Positions 39,335 to 50,350 of a stretch of 64,000 bases of DNA are shown one piece after another. Below the pieces are notes generated by a model. That model was not told where the DNA came from and made no database searches. It saw nothing but the letters and a program-made list of their open reading frames with translations. The stretch lies in assembly GCF_001426995.1 (NCBI RefSeq), contig NZ_LMFY01000001.1, forward strand, positions 124,001-188,000, written 5' to 3'. The position numbers and the translations under genes were made by a program. This DNA is from Microbacterium sp. Root553 (GTDB taxonomy: Bacteria > Actinomycetota > Actinomycetes > Actinomycetales > Microbacteriaceae). Positions within the stretch are counted from its first letter, which is position 1, and each line of letters starts with the position of its first letter.

Positions 39335-40391
39335 CGTCGCCCTCCCCGTCCCTCGTCACCGTGAGGTATCCCTGACCGTAGCCGAACCGGTACTCGTAGC
39401 GGGTGATCCCGTCGCCGTCGTCGACGACGAGCCCGAGCGACCTGTCGGTCTCTGCCAGCATCAGGCTGTCGTCGCACACCATCGGCGGCGAGGGACTCGA
39501 TCCGTCGATGACGAGACAGTAGCGCTGGGTCGCCTTGTCGACGCCGACCCAGATCGGCGTCTCGCCGTCGTAGCCGACGACCATGATCGAGCGCCGGTCG
39601 AGGCCGACATCCTCCGCGAGGGAGACCGCGACAGCCGCCTCCTCGGGATTCGCGAACTGGGCCGACGACTGCGGCATCGATATGTAGCTGCTGGTGACGA
39701 TCGCAGGTGCGCCGTCATCGGTCAGGTACATGTACGCGTCGACATCCAAGGTCTGCGAGTCGTCGACCACCGTCACGAGGCTGGCGCTCACCCCCTGCGC
39801 CAGCGCCTGCTCGCGAGTCGTGCAGGCGGGAGCCGTCGACTCGGCGTCGCCCAGCACGACGCACACCTGGGCACCGTCGCCCTTGGTGGCGTACCAGACG
39901 ACCACGTCCTGCTCCTGGCGCAGCGCGCGCACCGAGCCGGGGTCGTACCGCCCCGAGGCCACGATCGCGTTCTGCCATTCCTGCTGCGTCGACGTCAGCG
40001 ACATCGACGAGGCGTCCCGGTCGGCGAAGAGCAGCCATCCCGCCCCCACGCCGAGCACGATGCACACCGCCGCCAGCAGAAGAGCGCTGCGCCCGTGGTG
40101 CGTCCGGCGCGGCGACGGCGCGGAGCCCTCCGCGCCGGTGTCCTGCGAGTCCGGCGCGGGTGCAGGGGCGGACTCTCGCGCCGGATCGACGGAGACGGAT
40201 GACGGAGCATCGGGGGCCGCCGCGCCCTGAGCCGCCGGTTGCTCGGATTCCGTGTGCGACGGGGACGGCGCCCGGCGCAGCGCCTCGAGTCGGCGCAGCC
40301 GCGCCACCTCGTCGTCACCCAGCGCCCCCTCGCGGCCGTACGCGCGCTCCTGCAGCGCACGGAGCTCGACCGCCTCTTCGGCACCGAGCAT
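39324..40391 (-). CDS. Single-pass membrane protein, paralogue B (unknown function)
   Basis: The 355-residue product has the same layout as its neighbour. It starts with AVELRALQERAYGREGAL, has a proline-rich linker, one helix (SALLLAAVCIVLGVGAGWLLF) and an outer domain with YDPGSVRALRQEQDVVVWYATKGDGAQVCVV. The shared YDPGSxRA and W-A-T-K-x-D-G blocks show that the two genes are a tandem duplication, now strongly diverged. Its stop overlaps the start of paralogue A, and the upstream DUF4190-like gene is three bases away, so the three probably form one unit with the tsaD operon. Function unknown. Confidence 0.8.
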   Translation of the reverse strand: MLGAEEAVELRALQERAYGREGALGDDEVARLRRLEALRRAPSPSHTESEQPAAQGAAAPDAPSSVSVDPARESAPAPAPDSQDTGAEGSAPSPRRTHHGRSALLLAAVCIVLGVGAGWLLFADRDASSMSLTSTQQEWQNAIVASGRYDPGSVRALRQEQDVVVWYATKGDGAQVCVVLGDAESTAPACTTREQALAQGVSASLVTVVDDSQTLDVDAYMYLTDDGAPAIVTSSYISMPQSSAQFANPEEAAVAVSLAEDVGLDRRSIMVVGYDGETPIWVGVDKATQRYCLVIDGSSPSPPMVCDDSLMLAETDRSLGLVVDDGDGITRYEYRFGYGQGYLTVTRDGEGDDAA

Positions 40392-40394
40392 CCG

Positions 40395-40913
40395 CTATCC
40401 GAGTCTCTCGAACTGCATCCCCGCCCAGACGAGCCAGCCCAGGCTGTAGACCGTCGCGCACAGCCCGAGCACCAGGGCCCAGCGCGCGATCGCGCGACTC
40501 TCGACGGGACGACGCAGCGACATGATCGCGGCGACGACCGCGATCACCGCGATCGGAAGTCCCCAGCCGACGAAGAACGAGCTGGCCAGTGCGACGATCG
40601 CGGCCATCAGCGCCCACGGAGCGAGCCGGGTGTCATCGACGGCGGCCGTCACCGTCCCGGTCTCGGTCGAGGGCTGCCAGTCCGTGTCGCGCCTGACCTC
40701 GTCGAGCATCGGACCGGTCACGACCACCGGCTCGACACCGACCGGCCCGGTGGGCAGCCGCGTGTAGCCGTCGCGTCGGGCACCCGGCAGTCGAGCGGCA
40801 CCCGTCGGGCGCTCCACCTCACCGCTGGGCCTGTCGATCCTGGCCGGCGGCACGATCCCGCCCGCCGCCGGATCGGTGCCCGCGGCGTCGGCTCCCCGTG
40901 TCGCATCGCTCAT
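40395..40913 (-). CDS. Small membrane protein, DUF4190-like
   Basis: The 172-residue protein has a long polar N-terminal part (1-105) rich in Pro, Arg and Gly. Two hydrophobic segments follow (WALMAAIVALASSFFVGWGLPIAVIAVVAAIMSL and WALVLGLCATVYSLGWLVW), as in DUF4190 and similar actinobacterial proteins. No catalytic residues are apparent. The ATG overlaps the tsaD stop as TGATG, so it is translated with the t6A genes, although no functional link is known. Confidence 0.75.
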   Translation of the reverse strand: MSDATRGADAAGTDPAAGGIVPPARIDRPSGEVERPTGAARLPGARRDGYTRLPTGPVGVEPVVVTGPMLDEVRRDTDWQPSTETGTVTAAVDDTRLAPWALMAAIVALASSFFVGWGLPIAVIAVVAAIMSLRRPVESRAIARWALVLGLCATVYSLGWLVWAGMQFERLG

Positions 40914-41983
40914 CACGACACCGCGCTCCGCTCCGCGACCTGGATCTCGGTCACGGGCAGCGTCGAATCGGCACCGAAGGCGAGCGTCGACGGGCGGCGT
41001 CCCGACGAGATCAGCTCGGCGGCGAGGGCGGCGATCATCGCCCCGTTGTCGGTGCACAGCGACAGCGGGGGGATGCGGACGGTGACCCCGGCCGCCGCAG
41101 CGCGGGAGAGCGCGACCTCGCGCAGGCGGCGATTGGCGATGACGCCTCCGCCCAGCAGCAGGCGAGGCACCCCGAGATCGGCGCAGGCGGCGAGCGCCTT
41201 CGTCACGAGCACGTCGACCACGGCCTCGCGGAAGCTCGCCGCGACATCGGCGACCGGCACGGGCACGCCATCGGCCTCGCAGCGCTCCACCCAGCGGGCG
41301 ACGGCCGTCTTGAGACCCGAGAACGAGAAGTCGTAGCGGTGGGCGGCCAGATCCGACGCGCGGGACAGGCCCCGCGGGAAGCGGATGGCGTTCGGGTCGC
41401 CCTCCCGCGCCGCGCGATCGATCTCCGGCCCACCCGGGTAGGGCAGCGACAGCAGCCGCGCGACCTTGTCGAACGCCTCGCCGGCAGCGTCGTCCATGGT
41501 CTCGCCGAGCATCTCGACATCGGTGGTGAGGTCGCGCACGTGCAGCAGCGACGTATGTCCGCCGGAGACCAGCAGCGCGATCGTCGGGTACTCCAGAGGA
41601 TCGGAATCGGGGGTCAGGATGTCGGCGGCGATGTGCCCCACGAGATGGTTCACGGCGTAGAGCGGCGTGCCGAGGGACACCGCGAGGCCCTTGGCGGCGC
41701 CGACACCGACCATCAGGGCACCGGCCAGACCGGGTCCGCTGGTCACGGCGACGGCGTCGAGCTCGTCGAGTCGCACGCCCGCCTCGGCGAGCGCGGCATC
41801 GATCGACGGTTGCAGCGCCTCGAGATGCGCCCGCGCGGCGACCTCGGGCACGACGCCGCCGTAGCGGGCGTGCTCGTCCATGCTCGAGGCGATCGTGTTC
41901 GACAACAGAGTGCGTCCGCGGACGATGCCGATCCCGGTCTCGTCGCAGCTCGTCTCGATGCCCAGCACCAGCGGCTCGGTCAT
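40913..41983 (-). CDS. tsaD: tRNA N6-threonylcarbamoyladenosine transferase, catalytic subunit
   Basis: TsaD transfers threonylcarbamoyl to A37 of ANN-decoding tRNAs, with TsaB and TsaE. The 356-residue protein starts [17 protein letters not shown] and has the Kae1 metal-binding histidines H113 and H117 in NHLVGH. The nucleotide-binding LVSGGHTSL and [12 protein letters not shown] are present. It overlaps rimI by four bases at the start. All three bacterial t6A partners are in this operon, and the length is normal. Confidence 0.95.
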   Translation of the reverse strand: MTEPLVLGIETSCDETGIGIVRGRTLLSNTIASSMDEHARYGGVVPEVAARAHLEALQPSIDAALAEAGVRLDELDAVAVTSGPGLAGALMVGVGAAKGLAVSLGTPLYAVNHLVGHIAADILTPDSDPLEYPTIALLVSGGHTSLLHVRDLTTDVEMLGETMDDAAGEAFDKVARLLSLPYPGGPEIDRAAREGDPNAIRFPRGLSRASDLAAHRYDFSFSGLKTAVARWVERCEADGVPVPVADVAASFREAVVDVLVTKALAACADLGVPRLLLGGGVIANRRLREVALSRAAAAGVTVRIPPLSLCTDNGAMIAALAAELISSGRRPSTLAFGADSTLPVTEIQVAERSAVS

Positions 41984-42486
41984 TCGGCGCCCTCCTTCGC
42001 GGCATCCTGAAGCGGTTCGGCTCCGTCGCCCGTGCGGCGGTCACGCAGCGCGAGCCGCATCACGATCGCGTCGACGTCGTCGGGCTGGTAATAGCGCGGG
42101 CGTCGCCCGATCTCCGCGAACCCCTCGGAGAGATAGAGCCCCTCGGCGCCGGGGTTGTCGGCGCGCACCTCGAGGAAGACCTCTCGCGCACCCCGCTCCG
42201 CCGCTGCGGTCAGGAGCGCGCGCAGCAGCGCGCGGCCGCGCCCGGCACCCCGGTGCTCCTCGTCGAAGGCGATGGTCTGGATGTCGGCGTCGCGGGATCC
42301 CTGCAGCGCGCGCACTCCCCCGTAGCCGATGACACTGCCCTCGTGCTCGTCGACCAGGTAGCGCCCGTGGGGGCTCGAGAGCTCGTCGGCCATCGCCTGA
42401 GGACTCCACGCGTCGGTCGGGAAGGAGCGTCGCTCGACCGCCATGATCGCGTCGAGGTCGTGGGGTGTCGCCGCACGCAGGGTCAT
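41980..42486 (-). CDS. rimI: Ribosomal protein S18-alanine N-acetyltransferase (RimI)
   Basis: The 168-residue GNAT protein has the acetyl-CoA motif [21 protein letters not shown] and the later [28 protein letters not shown]. RimI acetylates the N-terminus of ribosomal protein S18 and is regularly encoded between tsaB and tsaD, as here, with four-base overlaps at both ends. A C-terminal tail of about 20 residues beyond the domain is acidic and probably disordered. Confidence 0.92.
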   Translation of the reverse strand: MTLRAATPHDLDAIMAVERRSFPTDAWSPQAMADELSSPHGRYLVDEHEGSVIGYGGVRALQGSRDADIQTIAFDEEHRGAGRGRALLRALLTAAAERGAREVFLEVRADNPGAEGLYLSEGFAEIGRRPRYYQPDDVDAIVMRLALRDRRTGDGAEPLQDAAKEGAE

Positions 42487-43160
42487 CGCCCGACCCTCTT
42501 CGGCGCTCCGGGGACGCGGACGTCGGGCTGGCGCAGGTAGAGCGGTTCGTCGCCGGCGAGAACCCGACCGGCGGCGACGGCTCGCGCCCCCACGCGCGCG
42601 AGATCGACGGCGGAGAGCGTCTCGACATCGATGCGTCGGGTGACTCCCAGGCGCTCGTCCGCCTCGGCGCGCGGCACGAGGACGGTGTCGGCGATCACGA
42701 TCGGGAGTCCGTCGGCATCCGTGCCGTCGAAGACCGTGATCGCGACCTCACGACGTCGGGCATCGGTGACGATCGCGAAGGGCCCGACGATCCCGTCGTG
42801 CTCGATCGCGGTGAGTGCGGCGGCGGAGTGGCTCGGCACCGGGACGACCGGGATACCGCGACCCATCGCGAATGCGCGTGCCGCCGCGATGCCGATCCGG
42901 AGTCCGGTGAAGGGGCCGGGCCCCATGCCCGCGACCACGTGGCCGATCAGGGGGGCTCCGTCGCCCGCGCTCTCGTCGCCCGGGTTGTCGTTGCCCGGGT
43001 TGTCGCCGCCCGGGGCCTCGCCGAGGGCACGGACGAGCATCTCGCCGATCACCTCGGCATGCCCGAGGGGATCCGCTGCCGAGGCGTCGGAGAGCCGGAC
43101 GCCGTCATCGTCGATGAGGGCGACGGCGGTGCCCAGAGAGGTGTCGACGGCGAGGATCAC
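42483..43160 (-). CDS. tsaB: tRNA t6A biosynthesis protein TsaB
   Basis: TsaB is the non-catalytic partner that binds TsaD and TsaE. From GTG 43160 the 225-residue product starts ILAVDTSLGTAVAL, the family's typical beginning, and has GMGPGPFTGLRIGIAAARAFA. An alternative GTG at 43184 would overlap the tsaE stop as GTGA and add eight residues; its coupling is attractive, but the added residues are not family-like. A hydrophilic insert with three PGDN/PGNDN-type repeats (around residues 58-72) is unusual. Confidence 0.9.
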   Translation of the reverse strand: MILAVDTSLGTAVALIDDDGVRLSDASAADPLGHAEVIGEMLVRALGEAPGGDNPGNDNPGDESAGDGAPLIGHVVAGMGPGPFTGLRIGIAAARAFAMGRGIPVVPVPSHSAAALTAIEHDGIVGPFAIVTDARRREVAITVFDGTDADGLPIVIADTVLVPRAEADERLGVTRRIDVETLSAVDLARVGARAVAAGRVLAGDEPLYLRQPDVRVPGAPKRVGR

Positions 43161-43180
43161 CTCTCCAGGGTAGCCGGGGT

Positions 43181-43678
43181 TCACCCCGCGGTCGTCGAGC
43201 GTCCTTCGCGGGTGATGGTCACCCGTCGCGGCGCATCCGCGTCGAGCTCCGACGGGTCGAGGAGCTCGTCTCCGCCGACCGGGCGCTCGAGTTCGATGTC
43301 CCACCAGGTGTCGGCGAGCTCCTCCGCCATCCCGCGCCCCCATTCCACGACGACGACCGAACGGGCGAGGTCGAGATCGAGGTCGTCGAGCTCGGCATCC
43401 GATCCCAGCCGATAGGCGTCGACGTGCACCAGCGGGGCGCGTCCGACGATCGAGGGGTGCGTGCGGGCGATCACGAACGTGGGACTCTGCACGGGGCCGC
43501 GCACACCCAGTCCTCGCGCGAGCCCGCGCGTGAAGGTCGTCTTTCCCGCGCCGAGCGGCCCGGTGAGGATGAGCAGGTCGCCGGCGGTCAGCCCCTCGCC
43601 GATGCGCACCCCGAGCTGCTCCATCGCGGCGGACGTGTCGACCTCATGATGTCCGAGGAACGCCGGATCCACGCTCAT
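43181..43678 (-). CDS. tsaE: tRNA t6A biosynthesis ATPase TsaE
   Basis: The 165-residue ATPase has a Walker A GPLGAGKTT at 40-48, then VQSPTFVIARTH, VHVDAYRL and VVVVEWGRGM, all typical of TsaE. It drives turnover of the TsaD-TsaB complex. ATG at 43678 overlaps the alr stop as ATGA. The C-terminal 30 residues are longer and more charged than the minimal family core. Confidence 0.93.
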   Translation of the reverse strand: MSVDPAFLGHHEVDTSAAMEQLGVRIGEGLTAGDLLILTGPLGAGKTTFTRGLARGLGVRGPVQSPTFVIARTHPSIVGRAPLVHVDAYRLGSDAELDDLDLDLARSVVVVEWGRGMAEELADTWWDIELERPVGGDELLDPSELDADAPRRVTITREGRSTTAG

Positions 43679-44781
43679 GCCGACCGCCGGGGCACGCGGG
43701 CGCCGATGCGCGTGACGATCTCGTAGTTGATGGTCGAGGCGGCGTCGGCCCACTCCGCCGCCGACGGCACGCCGAGGGTCGGGTCGCCGAACAGCACCAC
43801 CTCGTCGCCGATCGATACGGGGGTGTCGCCGACGTCCACGACGAACTGGTCCATCGCTATGCGTCCGACGTTGAGATGGCGCCGACCGGCGATGGAGACC
43901 GGCAGCCGCCCCGAGGCCTGACGCGGCACGCCGTCGGCATAGCCGAGAGGCACCAGCACCAGCGTCGTGTCGTGCGGGGCGCGATGGTCGTACCCGTACG
44001 ACACCCCGGTTCCGGCCGGCACGCGGCGCACGGCCGCGACAGCGCCGCGCAGCGTCATCGCCGGACGCAGACCCAGCTCGGCCGACGAGCGGTCCTCGAA
44101 GGGCGAGAGACCATAGATGCCGACGCCGATCCGCACCGCGTCCAGTCGCATCTCGGGTAGGTCGATGGCCGCGGCGGTGGCCGCGATGTGGCGGATCTCG
44201 GGGTGGATGCCGAACGACGCCGCCATCTCCACGCCCTGCTCGAACCTCGCCAGCGCCTCGCGATCGTCCTGCGGGGACGTGTTCGAGAGGTGGCTGAAGA
44301 GTCCGATGATCCGCAGCCGTCCGATGCGCTCGAGCCGCGCAGCCTCGGCCAGCACGCGCCCCCAGTCCGCCGGAGCGACGCCGTTGCGCGACAGCCCGGT
44401 CTCGAACTTGAGATGCACACCCACCGGGCGGTCGACCGAGGCGACGGCACCCGCCGCCTCCAGCTGATCGAACGACGAGATGCCCACCTCGATGTCGTGT
44501 GCCGCCGCCTGGTCGAACCTCTCGCCCGGGGCATGCAGCCACGCGACGATCGGCGCGGTGATGCCCTGTCGGCGCAGGTCGAGCGCCTCGGGGATCTCGG
44601 CGACGCCGAGCCGCGTGGCGCCTCCGGCGAGCGCGGCCACGGCTGCAGCCGCCGCGCCGTGACCGTAGGCGTTCGCCTTGACGACGGCGATGACCTGGAC
44701 GCCGGTGAGGCGACGGAAGTGACGGACGTTGTCGGTGATCGCATCCAGCTCGATGCGTGCCTCGCGGAACGGGACGGTCAC
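43675..44781 (-). CDS. alr: Alanine racemase
   Basis: The 368-residue PLP enzyme supplies D-alanine for peptidoglycan. The PLP lysine is K35 in AVVKANAYGHG, the second catalytic residue is the tyrosine in GVSYGYDHRA, and RIAMDQFVVDVGD closes the active site. Start is GTG at 44781, overlapping the acpS stop as GTGA. It sits between acpS and tsaE, the order seen in many actinobacteria. Confidence 0.95.
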   Translation of the reverse strand: MTVPFREARIELDAITDNVRHFRRLTGVQVIAVVKANAYGHGAAAAAVAALAGGATRLGVAEIPEALDLRRQGITAPIVAWLHAPGERFDQAAAHDIEVGISSFDQLEAAGAVASVDRPVGVHLKFETGLSRNGVAPADWGRVLAEAARLERIGRLRIIGLFSHLSNTSPQDDREALARFEQGVEMAASFGIHPEIRHIAATAAAIDLPEMRLDAVRIGVGIYGLSPFEDRSSAELGLRPAMTLRGAVAAVRRVPAGTGVSYGYDHRAPHDTTLVLVPLGYADGVPRQASGRLPVSIAGRRHLNVGRIAMDQFVVDVGDTPVSIGDEVVLFGDPTLGVPSAAEWADAASTINYEIVTRIGARVPRRSA

Positions 44782-45137
44782 AGCGGCTCTCCTTCGGCGA
44801 CGACGAATGCCGCGGCGAGTCCCGCGTCATGCGTGAGGGTCAGGTGCAGTCGGGTGATCCCGCGCTCCGCGACGACGTCGGCGGTGCTCCCGGTCAGGAC
44901 GAAGTGCGGGCGACCCGACGACTCCGAGGCGATCTCGATCTCGATCCAGTGCACGCCGTCCGAGCCGCCGAGCGTCTTGATCAGCGCCTCCTTCGCCGCG
45001 TATCTGGCGGCGAGCGACGGCAGCCGCAGACCGCGCTCGCTCGGCGCGAAGAGACGCTCCAGGAGTCGTGGCGTGCGCTCGAGGGTCCGCTCGAATCGCG
45101 GGATGTCCACGAGGTCGATGCCGGTCCCGATGATCAC
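44778..45137 (-). CDS. acpS: Holo-acyl-carrier-protein synthase
   Basis: The 119-residue phosphopantetheinyl transferase activates ACP for fatty acid synthesis. The magnesium and CoA motifs are IGTGIDLVDIPRF (D8) and LAARYAAKEALIKTLG. A terminal LTLTHDAGLAAAFVV is also family-typical. It is the first gene of the acpS-alr-tsaEB-rimI-tsaD series, and its promoter must be in the repeat-rich spacer to the right. Confidence 0.94.
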   Translation of the reverse strand: MIIGTGIDLVDIPRFERTLERTPRLLERLFAPSERGLRLPSLAARYAAKEALIKTLGGSDGVHWIEIEIASESSGRPHFVLTGSTADVVAERGITRLHLTLTHDAGLAAAFVVAEGEPL

Positions 45138-45468
45138 CCGTTCAGCCTAGTCGCGGCATCCGCCTCTCCCCGGTCCTCACTCCGTGCTCGCCCGCCCGTC
45201 CTGCCGTCCGCCCGACCTGCCGACCTCGCCCGCCCGGCGTGCCGACCTCGCCCGCCCGCCTCCTGCCCGGCCCCGCCCCGGTGACTGGCTCGCCGGCTGG
45301 CTGGCTGGCTGGCTGAAATTCCCCCGGTAGGCGGCCCCCGTCGGCGTCCTACGTCAGCCAAGTGGGGAAACGCCAGTCATCCGGCCCGTCCCACGTCTCC
45401 TCCCCAGGTGCAGGGGCGAAGAAAATGGCCCCCAGGTCGTGGCATGCTCCGTGATCACGGTCCGCGGG
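45138..45468. repeat. Repeat-rich spacer between acpS and the DUF559-like gene
   Basis: This 331-bp spacer has no convincing gene. TGCCGACCTCGCCCGCCCG occurs twice, at 45218-45236 and 45240-45258, in a C-rich tract with further CGCCCG units. Five copies of GGCT lie at 45295-45314. These are simple slippage-type repeats. The promoters of acpS and of the rightward gene must lie here too. Confidence 0.7.
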
Positions 45469-46317
45469 ATGCACGACAATCGGCGAATGCCCACACCTCG
45501 GAAACTCGTCGAACTGCAGGGTGGAGTCGCCCGCGGTTCAGTGCTCGCGCGATTCGGATGCACACGCAAAGACCTCTCGAATGCGGTGCGGCGCGGCGAG
45601 CTGCTCCGTGTGCGCGCCGGTGTGTTCGCGGCACCGTCGTGCGAGTGGAGCGTGCGCACCGCTGCCCTGCACGGGGGTGCGCTCTCCTGTTCCGGCGCGC
45701 TGCGAATACACGGAGTCTGGGTTCTCGACGACGACGAGCATCCTCATGTCTGGCTCGGTCACGCCGGCCGAACGCATCCGCATGCCGACTGCGAGTGCGT
45801 CGAGCACTACCGTGCCGGATCGATGCGGCTGGGACTCGCCCCGGTCGAACAGGCGCTGGTGCATTCGTTCGGATGTCACGGCGAGGAGTTCTTCTTCGCG
45901 GCGTACGAGTCGGCGTGGTCGCTGGGCCTGATCGGCGCAGACGAGCGGCGCCGCGTCCGCGCCGCTCTTCCTGCACGTGCTCGGTGGCTCGTCGACATCG
46001 CACGCCATGACGCAGACAGCGGGCTAGAGTCCATCGTCCGGCTACGGCTGCGCCTGCTCGACATCCGAGTGGAGACTCAGGTGTCGATCGACGGTGTCGG
46101 TCGCGTCGACTTCGTCGTGGGGAGCCGCGTCATCCTCGAAGCAGATGGCAAGGGCAACCACGCCGGCCGCGCGGAACGCCATCGTGACCTGATTCGGGAT
46201 GCCGCGGCATCCCGTCTGGGATTCGAAACACTCCGCTTCGACTACGCCATGATCATCCATGAGTGGGACGTCGTGATCGCCGCGATCCTGGGCGCGCTCG
46301 CGCGGTCGCGCTCGTGA
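45469..46317 (+). CDS. DUF559/AbiEi-like protein with Vsr-type endonuclease fold
   Basis: The product has 282 residues from ATG 45469, or 276 from ATG 45487. The N-terminal part has an AbiEi-like helix-turn-helix pattern (VARGSVLARFGCTRKDLSNAVRRGELLRVRAGVFAA). The C-terminal part (about 185-280) has the DUF559/Vsr-like core ESIVRLRLRLLDIRVETQVSIDGVGRVDFVVGSRVILEADGKGNH. The D in VDFVVG and E-x-D-GK residues match the PD-(D/E)XK nuclease pattern. Such proteins are frequent, often multicopy, in actinobacteria; some relatives are toxin-antitoxin components, but no partner is next to this one. Lower codon bias and its position inside a conserved block suggest an accessory gene. Confidence 0.78.
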   Translation: MHDNRRMPTPRKLVELQGGVARGSVLARFGCTRKDLSNAVRRGELLRVRAGVFAAPSCEWSVRTAALHGGALSCSGALRIHGVWVLDDDEHPHVWLGHAGRTHPHADCECVEHYRAGSMRLGLAPVEQALVHSFGCHGEEFFFAAYESAWSLGLIGADERRRVRAALPARARWLVDIARHDADSGLESIVRLRLRLLDIRVETQVSIDGVGRVDFVVGSRVILEADGKGNHAGRAERHRDLIRDAAASRLGFETLRFDYAMIIHEWDVVIAAILGALARSRS

Positions 46318-46471
46318 GCCGGATGGCGGGAGGATTCCCCCATGGCGGACCGAGAGCACACTCTGGTTCAGCCGTGCGGGGATCCGCCAGCCAGACGGCC
46401 GGGACGCCTGCAGATGAGGGCCCGCGAGCGAGGGCCCGAGAGCGAGGGCCCGAGAACGAAGGCCGGCCGGG
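46318..46471. other. Short spacer with a repeated GCGAGGGCCCGAGA
   Basis: The spacer between the DUF559-like gene and glmS, convergent ends, contains GCGAGGGCCCGAGA-like units around 46428-46460. I see no gene and no clear terminator hairpin. Confidence 0.4.
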
Positions 46472-48319
<1,848 letters not shown>

Positions 48320-48397
48320 GGGGTCAAGAATAAGCGCGGGATTTTGCGAAGGTGCCGAACGAACCCGCGGTTTCCGCGCCGACGCGGATGCCGCCGC

Positions 48398-49342
48398 TCA
48401 GAGCTTGCGCAACAGCACGCTCTCGACGCTGTGGTCGACGCCCTTGTTGAGCACCAGGCGCGCACGGTGCTTGGTCGGCATCACGTTCTCGACGAGGTTC
48501 GGCATGTTGATCTCGTTCCAGTATCCGAGTGCCGTGGTGATCGCCTCGTCGTCCGTGAGGTGCGCGAACACGTTGAAGTACGACGACGGGTTCGAGAAAG
48601 CCCCCTGGCGCAGGGCGAGGAAGCGGTCGACGTACCACTTCTCGATGTGCGAGGTGTCGGCGTCGACGAAGATCGAGAAGTCGAAGAGGTCGCTCACCGC
48701 GACGTCGTTCGGCGAGGCAGGCGGCTGCAGCACGTTGAGCCCCTCGACGATCACCACGTCGGGACGACGCACGACCACGCGGGCATCGGGCACGATGTCG
48801 TAGCGCATGTGCGAGTAGAACGGGGCGCGCACCTCGGCGGCGCCGCTCTTGACCTCGGTGAGGAAGTCGATGAGGGCTCGGCGGTCGTAGGACTCGGGGA
48901 ACCCCTTGCGATCCATCAGGCCGCGGCGCGCGAGCTCCGCGTTCGAGTAGAGGAAGCCGTCCGTCGTCACCAGCTCGACCCGCGGCGTCCCCGGCCAGCG
49001 GCTCATCAGCTCGCGCAGCAGACGGGCGATGGTGGACTTGCCCACGGCGACCGAGCCGGCCACGCCCACCACGAACGGCGTGGTGGTGTCGTCCTCCTGC
49101 AGGAACGAGCTCGTCGCCGCCCCCAACCGCTTGGTCGAGGTCGCGTAGAGGCTGAGCAGGCGACTCAGCGGCAGGTAGACCTCGCGCACCTCGGCGAGAT
49201 CGAGTCGATCGCCGATGCCGCGCAGCTCCACGACCTCGGTCTCGGTCAGCGGCTGGTCGAGCCCCGCGGCCAACCGCGCCCATTCCTCACGGCCGATCTC
49301 TCGGTACGGAGACAGCGGCAGCGTGGGATCGGCGGTGGTCAC
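48398..49342 (-). CDS. coaA: Type I pantothenate kinase
   Basis: CoaA phosphorylates pantothenate, the first step to coenzyme A. The 314-residue enzyme has the P-loop [12 protein letters not shown] at 93-104, [14 protein letters not shown], and [10 protein letters not shown]. Length and motifs match the type I (bacterial) family. Start is GTG at 49342, divergent from ppx with only 36 bases between the starts. Confidence 0.95.
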   Translation of the reverse strand: MTTADPTLPLSPYREIGREEWARLAAGLDQPLTETEVVELRGIGDRLDLAEVREVYLPLSRLLSLYATSTKRLGAATSSFLQEDDTTTPFVVGVAGSVAVGKSTIARLLRELMSRWPGTPRVELVTTDGFLYSNAELARRGLMDRKGFPESYDRRALIDFLTEVKSGAAEVRAPFYSHMRYDIVPDARVVVRRPDVVIVEGLNVLQPPASPNDVAVSDLFDFSIFVDADTSHIEKWYVDRFLALRQGAFSNPSSYFNVFAHLTDDEAITTALGYWNEINMPNLVENVMPTKHRARLVLNKGVDHSVESVLLRKL

Positions 49343-49378
49343 GGATACATCGTAACGGCGCGGCAGTAGTCTCTACCC

Positions 49379-50320
49379 GTGCGCCTCGGAGTCCTCGACA
49401 TCGGTTCCAACACCGTCCACATGCTCGCCGCCGACGTCCGGCCCGGAGGGCGGCCGCTCGCGACGACCAGCGACCGCTCCGTGCTGCGGCTGATGCGATA
49501 CCTCACGCCGGACGGCTCCATCTCTGAAGAGGGCGTGGCGGCTCTCGAGTCGGCGGTCGCGCAGGCTCGTCGGGTCGCCGAGGCCGAGAACGTCGACGAG
49601 CTGCTGGCGACCGCGACCAGCGCCGTGCGCGACGCACGCAACGGCACCGAGGTGATCGCCCGGATCGAGCGGGCGCTGGGCCAACCGCTGCAGGTCCTCG
49701 ACGGCGAGACGGAAGCCGCGCTCACCTTCCTCGCGGTCCGCCGCTGGTTCGGGTGGTCGGCCGGCCAGCTGCTGCTCCTCGACATCGGCGGCGGATCGCT
49801 GGAGATCGCCGCGGGCGACGACGAGGTGCCGGATGCCGCAGCATCCGTCGCCCTCGGCGCGGGGCGGATGACGGTGCAGTTCCTGCCCCACGATCCCCCC
49901 GGCGAAGACGACGTCGAGCGCCTCCGGGAGCATGCGGCATCGACTCTCGCCGAGGTCCTCCCGCGGTTCACCGCCCTGCCCCGGCCGGACCACGTGGTCG
50001 GCTCGTCGAAGGCGATCCGCTCGCTCGCCAAGCTCGCCGGATACCCGGTGCCGGGGTGGTCGGGCATCCAGCGCATGGTGCTGCCCCGGGCGTCGCTGGG
50101 ATCGTGGATCCCCCGACTCGCGCGCCTCCCCGCGACCGCGCGTCAGGAGCTGCCGGGGATCACGGCCGACCGCACGTTCCAGATCGTCGCCGCCGCCGTC
50201 TCCCTGCACGCCGCGATGACGGCTCTCGAGGTCGACGAGCTCGAGGTGTCACCGTGGGCGCTGCGCGAAGGGGTGCTGCTGCGCTACATCGAATCGCTCC
50301 CGTGGGGCGCCCCCTCCTGA
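49379..50320 (+). CDS. ppx: Ppx/GppA-family exopolyphosphatase
   Basis: The 313-residue protein has the acetate/sugar-kinase-type fold of the family. It shows the beginning LGVLDIGSNTVHMLAADV, a second phosphate-binding GQLLLLDIGGGSLEIAAG, and HVVGSSKAIRSLAKL. It would hydrolyse polyphosphate or pppGpp. Its start is GTG at 49379. Only the N-terminal two domains are present, the usual short actinobacterial form, as no HD C-terminal domain follows. It may share a control region with coaA. Confidence 0.9.
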   Translation: MRLGVLDIGSNTVHMLAADVRPGGRPLATTSDRSVLRLMRYLTPDGSISEEGVAALESAVAQARRVAEAENVDELLATATSAVRDARNGTEVIARIERALGQPLQVLDGETEAALTFLAVRRWFGWSAGQLLLLDIGGGSLEIAAGDDEVPDAAASVALGAGRMTVQFLPHDPPGEDDVERLREHAASTLAEVLPRFTALPRPDHVVGSSKAIRSLAKLAGYPVPGWSGIQRMVLPRASLGSWIPRLARLPATARQELPGITADRTFQIVAAAVSLHAAMTALEVDELEVSPWALREGVLLRYIESLPWGAPS

Positions 50321-50350
50321 TCACGCGGTGATCATCGGCCCCCGGTCAGC

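Noticed and set aside
43161..43184. tsaB start at GTG 43184
   Set aside because: It overlaps the tsaE stop neatly but adds eight residues not typical of TsaB; GTG 43160 gives the usual start. Not excluded.
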